A DNA stretch of 64,000 bases from Planobispora rosea. GTDB lineage: Bacteria; Actinomycetota; Actinomycetes; Streptosporangiales; Streptosporangiaceae. The stretch is taken from NCBI RefSeq assembly GCF_014648175.1, contig NZ_BMQP01000019.1:1-64000 (forward strand), read 5' to 3'. This document shows, piece by piece, positions 58,859 to 64,000 of the stretch. Positions within the stretch are counted from its first letter, which is position 1, and each line of letters starts with the position of its first letter. Position numbers and translations under genes: made by a program. The notes under the pieces were generated by a model that saw nothing but the letters and a program-made list of their open reading frames with translations, was not told the origin of the DNA and did no database searches.

Positions 58859-59982
58859 GGCCGGTCGTCCTCCTCGACCCCGCCCACGCTCGCCACGGTC
58901 TCGTAGACGCGCACGACGTCGCGGGCGACGGTGGACCAGTCGTACTTCCACACGGCGGTACGGGCCTCGTCGGAGAGCTTGGCCCGGCGGGCGGGATCGT
59001 CCAGCAGCGCCGCCGCCGCGTCGGCGAGCGACCGCGCGTTGCCCGTCTCGAACAACGCCCCGGCCTGACCGTCGTCGAGGACCCTGCGGAAAGCCGGGAT
59101 GTCGCTGGCCAGGATCGCCGCCCCCGCGGACATCGCCTCGGTGAGCACGATGCCGAAGCTCTCCCCGCCCAGGTTCGGCGCGCAGAAGACGTCGACCGAG
59201 TGGTAGGCGCGGACCTTGTCCTCCTCGCTGACCATGCCGAGCATGCCCACCCGGTCGTGGAACTCCGCAGGGACCTTCTCCAGCACCTCCCCCGCGTCAC
59301 CCGGGCCGGCGATCAGCAACCGCAGGCCCGGCCGGACCGGCGCCAGCAGCGAGAAGGCCTCCAGCAGCACCGGCAGGCCCTTGCGCGGCTCGTCCATCCG
59401 GCCGAGGAAGCCGATCACCTCGCCGTCGTCCCAGCCGGGCAGCGGCTCGGCCTCGGCGTAACGGCTCACCGTCACCCCGTTCGGGATCAGCACGGCGTCC
59501 CCGCCCATGTGCTCGACGAGGGTCTTGCGTGCGGCGTCCGACACCGCGATCCGGCCCGTGATCTTCTCCACCACGCTCTGCAGGACCGGCGCCGAGACCG
59601 ACAACGCCCGCGAACGCTGGTAGGACGCGTGGAAGGTCGCCACGATCGGCCCCTTCGCCGCCCAGCAGGCCAGAACCCCCAGACTCGGCACGAACGGCTC
59701 GTGCACGTGCAGCACGTCGAAGCGGCCCTCCCGGATCCAGCGGCGCACCCGGTTGGCCGAGAGGAAGCCGAACGCCAGCCGCGCGACCGACCCGTTGTAG
59801 GGGACGGGCACCGCGCGTCCCGCCGGCGTCACGTAGGAGGGCAACGGCGCGTCGTCGGCCGCGGGGGCGATCACCTCGACCTGGTGGCCGTCCTCGATGA
59901 GAGCCTCGGCCAGATCGCGGATGTGCGCCTGCACGCCGCCCGGCACATCCCAGGTGTACGGGCAGACGATGCCGACTCTCAT
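58855..59982 (-). CDS. pimA: Phosphatidylinositol alpha-mannosyltransferase (PimA-like)
   Basis: 375-residue GT4 glycosyltransferase that starts phosphatidylinositol mannoside synthesis from GDP-mannose at the inner face of the membrane. Features: RVGIVCPYTWDVPGGVQAHI at the N terminus, HVHEPFVPSLG, FLGRMDEPRKGLPVLLEAF, and the nucleotide-sugar motif ESFGIVLTEAMSAGAAILAS. It overlaps the acyltransferase gene by 4 nt and lies in pgsA-acyltransferase-pimA, the canonical PIM cluster. Confidence 0.93.
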   Translation of the reverse strand: MRVGIVCPYTWDVPGGVQAHIRDLAEALIEDGHQVEVIAPAADDAPLPSYVTPAGRAVPVPYNGSVARLAFGFLSANRVRRWIREGRFDVLHVHEPFVPSLGVLACWAAKGPIVATFHASYQRSRALSVSAPVLQSVVEKITGRIAVSDAARKTLVEHMGGDAVLIPNGVTVSRYAEAEPLPGWDDGEVIGFLGRMDEPRKGLPVLLEAFSLLAPVRPGLRLLIAGPGDAGEVLEKVPAEFHDRVGMLGMVSEEDKVRAYHSVDVFCAPNLGGESFGIVLTEAMSAGAAILASDIPAFRRVLDDGQAGALFETGNARSLADAAAALLDDPARRAKLSDEARTAVWKYDWSTVARDVVRVYETVASVGGVEEDDRP

Positions 59983-60908
59983 CGCTCCCTCACAGGACGG
60001 GGCTCCAGGTCCTCCAGCCAGAGGCGCTGGAGCATGTGCCAGTCCTCGGGGTGCTCGGTGATGCCCTTCTCGAAGGCGACGGCCAGGCTCTGCATGGCGG
60101 CGGCCGTCCTCTCCTGGCGGGTGCCCTCCGCGGGGACCTCGATCTCCTCGGCGATGTCCAGACCCCAGTCGCGGCCCTTGAAGTACGGCAGCGCCGGCAG
60201 CAGCGCCGCGCCGGTGTGCACCGCCAGCAGCCCCGGCCCCGCCGGCATCCGGGTCGCGGCGCCGAAGAACTGGACCTCGATCCCCTTGGCGGTCAGATCG
60301 CGCTCGGCGGGCAGGCAGACCGCCCGGCCGGCCCGCAGCCGCTGGGCCAGCGTGCCGAAGGTGCTGCCCTCACCGCCGGTCAGCGGCAGCACCTCCATCC
60401 CCAGCCCCTCGCGGAAGGCGGTGTAGCGGCGGAACAACGACTCGGGCCGGAGGCGTTCGGCGACCGTCGTGAACGGCATCCCCGAGGCGCCGATGAGCCA
60501 GGCGCCCGCCGCGTCCCAGTTGCCCATGTGCGGCAGGGCCAGCACCACGCCCCGCCCCTTCTCCAGGTTCTCCATGATCCGCTCCGCGCCGGTGAGGTGG
60601 GTGCGCGCGACGACCTCCTCCCGCGGGATGGAGGGAAGCCGGAAGACCTCGTGGAAGTAGCGGAAGTAGGAGCGCATTCCCGCGCGGCTCAGCTCCCGGA
60701 TCACCGGATCGTCGGGCGAGGTGCCCTTGACCCGGGCCAGGTTGGCCTCCAGCCGGAGCACCGACTTGCCCCGGCGTTTCCACAACCGGTCGGCGGCGGC
60801 GTCGAAGCCCCGGGTGGCGAGGCGCTCGGGAAGGCGGGGCACGGCCGCCCAGCCGATCCCGAACCCGGCCGCGACGAGGCGGTCCTGCAGGGACGGCTTG
60901 TCGGTCAT
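59979..60908 (-). CDS. Phosphatidylinositol mannoside acyltransferase
   Basis: 309-residue LpxL/HtrB-type acyltransferase. The catalytic HX4D motif is HMGNWD, followed by the conserved ERLRPESLFRRYTAFREGLGMEVLPL and later blocks; equivalent mycobacterial protein acylates PIMs (Rv2611c). The ATG 60908 has GGAGGAGGG upstream, supplied by the preceding micro-ORF. Its stop overlaps the pimA start (ATGA). Confidence 0.92.
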   Translation of the reverse strand: MTDKPSLQDRLVAAGFGIGWAAVPRLPERLATRGFDAAADRLWKRRGKSVLRLEANLARVKGTSPDDPVIRELSRAGMRSYFRYFHEVFRLPSIPREEVVARTHLTGAERIMENLEKGRGVVLALPHMGNWDAAGAWLIGASGMPFTTVAERLRPESLFRRYTAFREGLGMEVLPLTGGEGSTFGTLAQRLRAGRAVCLPAERDLTAKGIEVQFFGAATRMPAGPGLLAVHTGAALLPALPYFKGRDWGLDIAEEIEVPAEGTRQERTAAAMQSLAVAFEKGITEHPEDWHMLQRLWLEDLEPRPVRER

Positions 60909-60976
60909 GGGCCCTCCTCCGTCGGCCACTGGCCCAAGGTGCTGTACATGCCGACGACCTCGGCAAGCTCGGTCAT
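60905..60976 (-). CDS. 23-codon micro-ORF between pgsA and the PIM acyltransferase
   Basis: ATG 60976 overlaps the pgsA stop (ATGA), and the frame ends in a TGA overlapping the acyltransferase ATG (ATGA). It encodes 23 residues (MTELAEVVGMY..., ending WPTEEGP) and carries the GGAGGAGGG that serves the next gene. It has exactly the length and position of the frame at 58787-58858, and shares PTEE at the same codons (18-21) and TTG at codon 14, but the first half differs. It may be a peptide gene, a coupling relay or coincidence. Confidence 0.4.
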   Translation of the reverse strand: MTELAEVVGMYSTLGQWPTEEGP

Positions 60977-61605
60977 GACTCTCCCGGTCGGCGAAGGGTC
61001 CCGGGCGGGGCTGCGGCGGCCTGGCGGTAGACGTGCAGCAGGCGCTGGCCGACCGTGACCGTGCTGGCGACGGCCAGCAGCCAGAGCCCGGCGGGCAGGA
61101 TGTACGGGACGCCGAGACCGGACAGGCCGGCCGCGACCAGGCCCACCACCAACCGCTCGGGCCGCTCGGCCAGGCCGACGTCACAGGTCAGGCCCAGCCC
61201 CTCGGCCCTGGCCTTGACGTAGGACACCATCGCCCCCGCGACGAGACAGAACAGCGCGACCCCGGCCAGAACCCGCTCTTCACTCACGATAAACCAGAGC
61301 ACGAGACCCGAGAAGATCGCGGCGTCGCCCACCCGGTCGAGCGCCGAGTCGAGGAAGGCGCCCCAGGTGCTCCCCGGTCCGGTCATCCTGGCCATGACCC
61401 CGTCCAGGAGATCCGCCAGCACGAAGAAGGTGATCACCATCGTGCCCGCGAACAGCTGCCCCCGGGGATAGAAGAACAGGGCGGCGGCGACGGTGCCGAG
61501 CGTGCCGGCCGCCGTGACCGCGTCGGGCCCGATCCCCCGGTTGACCAGCGCTCTGCCCAGGGGGGTAAGGATCCGGGTGACGGCGGGGCGCAGAAGTTTC
61601 AACAT
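60973..61605 (-). CDS. pgsA: CDP-alcohol phosphatidyltransferase (phosphatidylinositol phosphate synthase)
   Basis: 210-residue integral membrane enzyme. The catalytic motif D(x)2DG(x)2AR(x)8G(x)3D(x)3D is complete in DLLDGVMARMTGPGSTWGAF and LDSALDRVGD. About six membrane segments. In this PIM cluster it is expected to make the phosphatidylinositol phosphate that PimA later mannosylates. Start: ATG 61605 gives MLKLLRPAVTRIL; a GTG at 61626 with GGGGGACGGG upstream is a fair alternative. Confidence 0.92.
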   Translation of the reverse strand: MLKLLRPAVTRILTPLGRALVNRGIGPDAVTAAGTLGTVAAALFFYPRGQLFAGTMVITFFVLADLLDGVMARMTGPGSTWGAFLDSALDRVGDAAIFSGLVLWFIVSEERVLAGVALFCLVAGAMVSYVKARAEGLGLTCDVGLAERPERLVVGLVAAGLSGLGVPYILPAGLWLLAVASTVTVGQRLLHVYRQAAAAPPGTLRRPGES

Positions 61606-61679
61606 CGCGCTCTGATCGTAGGCCACCCCGTCCCCCGGTGCGCGCACAGCGCCCCGGGAGCGTATCGCGCGCGCCCCCT

Positions 61680-61695
61680 TGTGATATTCGCCACA
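61680..61695. promoter_or_regulatory. CRP-type operator, one mismatch
   Basis: TGTGATATTCGCCACA matches TGTGA-N6-TCACA with one change. It lies in the 208-bp divergent region between pgsA and the EF-G-like gene, 75 bp from the pgsA start. Confidence 0.4.
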
Positions 61696-61813
61696 TGGGT
61701 ATTTGGTGAACACACCGCGTCCTTGCGGTGTCCGGACGCGGTAGCGGACCCTTCAGGAGCGGCCGCACGACCGCTCCTTTTCGGCCCGTTTCGGCGACGA
61801 CGCGGGAGGCGAC

Positions 61814-63943
61814 ATGGCGGAGAGAGCAACCGGCACAGCGGGAGCCGCGGGCAGGGCACCCATGGCCGACCGGCCGGACATGGTGCGCAACGTGGTGCTG
61901 GTCGGCCATTCGGGAGCGGGCAAGACGACCCTGGTGGAGTCGCTGCTGGCGGCGACCAAGACGATCCAGCGGCACGGCAGGATCGAGGACGGCACCACGG
62001 TCAGCGACTTCGACGAGGTCGAGATCAGGCAGCAGCGCTCGGTGAACCTCACCGTGGCGCCGATCGTCTACAACGACATCAAGATCAACCTGCTGGACAC
62101 CCCCGGCTACGCCGACTTCGTCGGCGACCTGCGCGCGGGCCTGCGCGCGGCCGACGCCGCGCTGTTCGTCGTCTCGGCGGCCGACGGCGTGGACGGCCTG
62201 ACCCGGATCCTGTGGGAGGAGTGCGCGGCGGTCGGCATGCCCCGCGCCGTCGTGATCACCAAGATCGACCATCAGCGGGCCGACTTCGACGAGGTGCTCG
62301 CCACCTGCCAGGACGCCTTCGGCGAGGGCGTGGCCCCGCTCTACCTCCCGGTGATCACCAACGGCAAGGTGAACGGCCTGATCGGGCTGCTGTCCCGGAA
62401 GTTCTACAACTACGCCACCGGCGCCCGCGGCGAGCACGCCCCCGGCCCCGACCACGAGGCCCGGATCGACGAGTACCGCGACACCCTGATCGAGGGCATC
62501 ATCCAGGAGAGCGAGGACGAGTCCCTGATGGACCGCTACCTCGCCGGCGAGGAGATCGCCACCAAGGTCCTCATCGACGACCTGGAGAAGGCCGTCGCGC
62601 GGGGCGGCTTCTACCCGGTACTGGCCGCCGGGGGCGGCGTGGGCGCCGAGGAGATCCTGGAGATCGTCACCCAGGGGTTCCCCTCCCCCCTCGAACACCC
62701 GATGCCGGAGATCACCACCATCGACGGCAAGCCCGTGACCGGCATCGCCTGCGATCCCGACGGCCCGCTCGTGGCCGAGGTCGTCAAGACCACCAGCGAC
62801 CCCTACGTGGGACGGATCAGCCTGGTGCGGGTGTTCTCCGGGACGTTGCGCCCGGACATGACCGTGCACGTCTCCGGGCACGGCCTGGCCGACCGCGGGC
62901 ACGAGGACCACGACGTGGACGAGCGCATCGGCGCGCTCTCCTCCCCGCTCGGCAAGCTGCAGCGGCCCGCGGCCAAGTGCGTGGCCGGAGACATCGTCGC
63001 CGTGGCCAAGCTGTCCCGCGCGGAGACCGGGGACACGCTCTCCGACAAGGACCGGCCGCTGCTGATGACCGCCTGGACGATGCCCGACCCGCTCCTGCCG
63101 GTCGCGGTCCAGGCGCGGTCCAAGGCCGACGACGACAAGCTCGGCCAGGCGCTGGGCCGCCTCGTCGCCGAGGACCCCACGCTCCGGCTGGAGAACAACC
63201 CCGAGACCAAGCAGCTGGTGCTGTGGTGCATGGGCGAGGCCCACGCCGACGTGCTGCTGGACCGGCTGAGCAAGCGGCACGGCGTCGAGGTGGAGAAGGT
63301 CGACCTGCGGGTGCCGCTGCGGGAGACCTTCGGCGGCAAATGCCAGGCCATGGGCCGCAACGTCAAGCAGACGGGCGGTCACGGCCAGTACGCCATCTGC
63401 CATCTGGAGATCGAGCCCCTGCCCTCCGGCGGGGGTTTCGAGTTCGTGGACAAGATCGTCGGCGGTGTGGTGCCGCGCCAGTTCATCCCGTCGGTGGAGA
63501 AGGGCGTACGGACCCAGATGGGACGCGGCGTGGTCGCCGGGTACCCGGTGGTCGACGTCCGCGTGACGCTCTACGACGGCAAGGCCCACTCGGTCGACTC
63601 CTCCGACATGGCCTTCCAGATCGCCGGGGCGCTCGCCCTGAAGGAGGCCGCCGCCAAGGTCCCGACGCTGCTGCTGGAGCCGGTCGACGAGGTGGCGGTG
63701 CTGATCCCCGACGACTACGTCGGCGCGGTGATGTCCGACCTGTCCTCGCGCCGGGGCCGGGTCCTGGGCACCGAGCCGGTCGGCGTCGGCCGCACCCTGG
63801 TCCGGGCCGAGGTGCCCGAACTGGAGATCACCCGCTACGCCATCGACCTGCGGTCGATGTCCCAGGGAACGGGGACCTTCCAGCGCACCTTCCTGCGCTA
63901 CGAACCGCTCCCCCCGCACCTGGTCGACAAGGTCACCGCCTGA
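61814..63943 (+). CDS. Elongation factor G-like protein (EF-G2 type)
   Basis: 709-residue translation GTPase of the EF-G-like group common in actinobacteria beside the true FusA. P-loop GHSGAGKTTL (31-40), G3 DTPGYADF (95-102), G4 TKID instead of NKID (149-152), then domains II-V, including RVPLRETFGGKCQAMGRNVKQTGGHGQYA and a C-terminal EF-G-like RGRVLGTEP. Switch I reads RQQRSVNL where EF-G has RGIT, so the conserved switch-I threonine is absent. It may act in ribosome recycling or rescue, or be only a back-up factor. GGGAGG precedes the ATG. Confidence 0.92.
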   Translation: MAERATGTAGAAGRAPMADRPDMVRNVVLVGHSGAGKTTLVESLLAATKTIQRHGRIEDGTTVSDFDEVEIRQQRSVNLTVAPIVYNDIKINLLDTPGYADFVGDLRAGLRAADAALFVVSAADGVDGLTRILWEECAAVGMPRAVVITKIDHQRADFDEVLATCQDAFGEGVAPLYLPVITNGKVNGLIGLLSRKFYNYATGARGEHAPGPDHEARIDEYRDTLIEGIIQESEDESLMDRYLAGEEIATKVLIDDLEKAVARGGFYPVLAAGGGVGAEEILEIVTQGFPSPLEHPMPEITTIDGKPVTGIACDPDGPLVAEVVKTTSDPYVGRISLVRVFSGTLRPDMTVHVSGHGLADRGHEDHDVDERIGALSSPLGKLQRPAAKCVAGDIVAVAKLSRAETGDTLSDKDRPLLMTAWTMPDPLLPVAVQARSKADDDKLGQALGRLVAEDPTLRLENNPETKQLVLWCMGEAHADVLLDRLSKRHGVEVEKVDLRVPLRETFGGKCQAMGRNVKQTGGHGQYAICHLEIEPLPSGGGFEFVDKIVGGVVPRQFIPSVEKGVRTQMGRGVVAGYPVVDVRVTLYDGKAHSVDSSDMAFQIAGALALKEAAAKVPTLLLEPVDEVAVLIPDDYVGAVMSDLSSRRGRVLGTEPVGVGRTLVRAEVPELEITRYAIDLRSMSQGTGTFQRTFLRYEPLPPHLVDKVTA

Positions 63944-63950
63944 CCCCCGG

Positions 63951-63985
63951 ACGGGAGGCGCGGACCGGGGCCCCGCGCCTCCCGT
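63951..63985 (+). terminator. Terminator of the EF-G-like gene
   Basis: ACGGGAGGCGCGG (63951-63963) and CCGCGCCTCCCGT (63973-63985) form a perfect 13-bp stem with a 9-nt loop, beginning 8 nt after the stop. Confidence 0.88.
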
Positions 63986-64000
63986 CGGCCACATTCGTCA

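Noticed and set aside
1..64000. CRISPR arrays, prophage, transposase, tRNA genes
   Set aside because: I looked for regularly spaced direct repeats, integrase/transposase motifs and tRNA cloverleaf signals and saw none; the tandem repeats found have no spacers.

Overview
The window is GC-rich, densely packed actinobacterial chromosome. GTG and TTG starts are common, same-strand genes often overlap by 4 nt (ATGA/GTGA), and the gene order matches the conserved high-GC Gram-positive core: infC-rpmI-rplT-rRNA methylase-pheS-pheT, argC-J-B-D-F-R-(G)-H, alaS-ruvX-mltG-aroE, relA-apt-secF-secD-yajC-ruvB-ruvA-ruvC-yebC, and pdxS/pdxT-pimA-acyltransferase-pgsA. PIM-lipid genes, a Uma2 (DUF820) gene and a PAS histidine kinase point to a filamentous actinomycete. 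I favour Streptosporangiaceae, but that is inference from style, not a database match. Nearly everything is chromosomal housekeeping. No prophage, insertion sequence, CRISPR array or tRNA was seen.

Layout. 1-800: the 5' end of a 16S rRNA (minus) with at least three stacked promoters, then a terminator. 829-10393 (minus): tyrS, a 3-methyladenine glycosylase gene, and the arginine cluster argC-J-B-D-F-R-H. Between argR and argH, where argG normally sits, only a 35-codon relic of argG remains. The cluster promoter overlaps ARG-box half-sites. 10604-15963 (plus, one small minus gene): an acyl-CoA synthetase behind a TetR-type palindrome, an MFS transporter, a Uma2 protein, and a DJ-1/PfpI plus MarR pair. 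16011-23605 (minus): infC-rpmI-rplT-tsnR-kinase-pheS-pheT; infC starts at an AUC codon behind a structured leader. 23617-25143 (plus): padR and a membrane protein joined by a duplicated 60-bp element.

25118-33108 (minus): aroE, mltG, ruvX, alaS, two small conserved envelope proteins, rarA, and a DUF2231 membrane protein. 33320-41819 alternates strands: a membrane-anchored cyclophilin, a cytochrome P450 behind a perfect CRP-type palindrome, aspS-hisS-metallo-hydrolase (minus), a second cyclophilin, and a DUF349 protein. 41908-61605 (minus) is almost continuous: relA, apt, Sec auxiliary genes, the Holliday-junction genes, an antiporter, yebC, pdxT, phoD, pdxS, a DUF3048 lipoprotein and the PIM genes pgsA-acyltransferase-pimA. 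61814-63943 (plus): an EF-G-like GTPase.

Points most worth a second look: (1) the argG relic; (2) a family of 60-72-bp linker elements between same-strand genes (24058-24189, 58787-58858, more distantly 60905-60976). They start on the upstream stop codon, supply the ribosome-binding site of the next gene, and in two cases encode a 23-codon micro-ORF overlapping both neighbours by 4 nt; (3) a perfectly phased 11-bp six-unit array at the end of the rRNA methylase gene; (4) the infC leader with several hairpins and an AUC start; (5) 32-bp tandem repeats running through the end of ruvB; (6) a roughly 128-residue Pro/Ala/Ser/Thr-rich insert in SecD.
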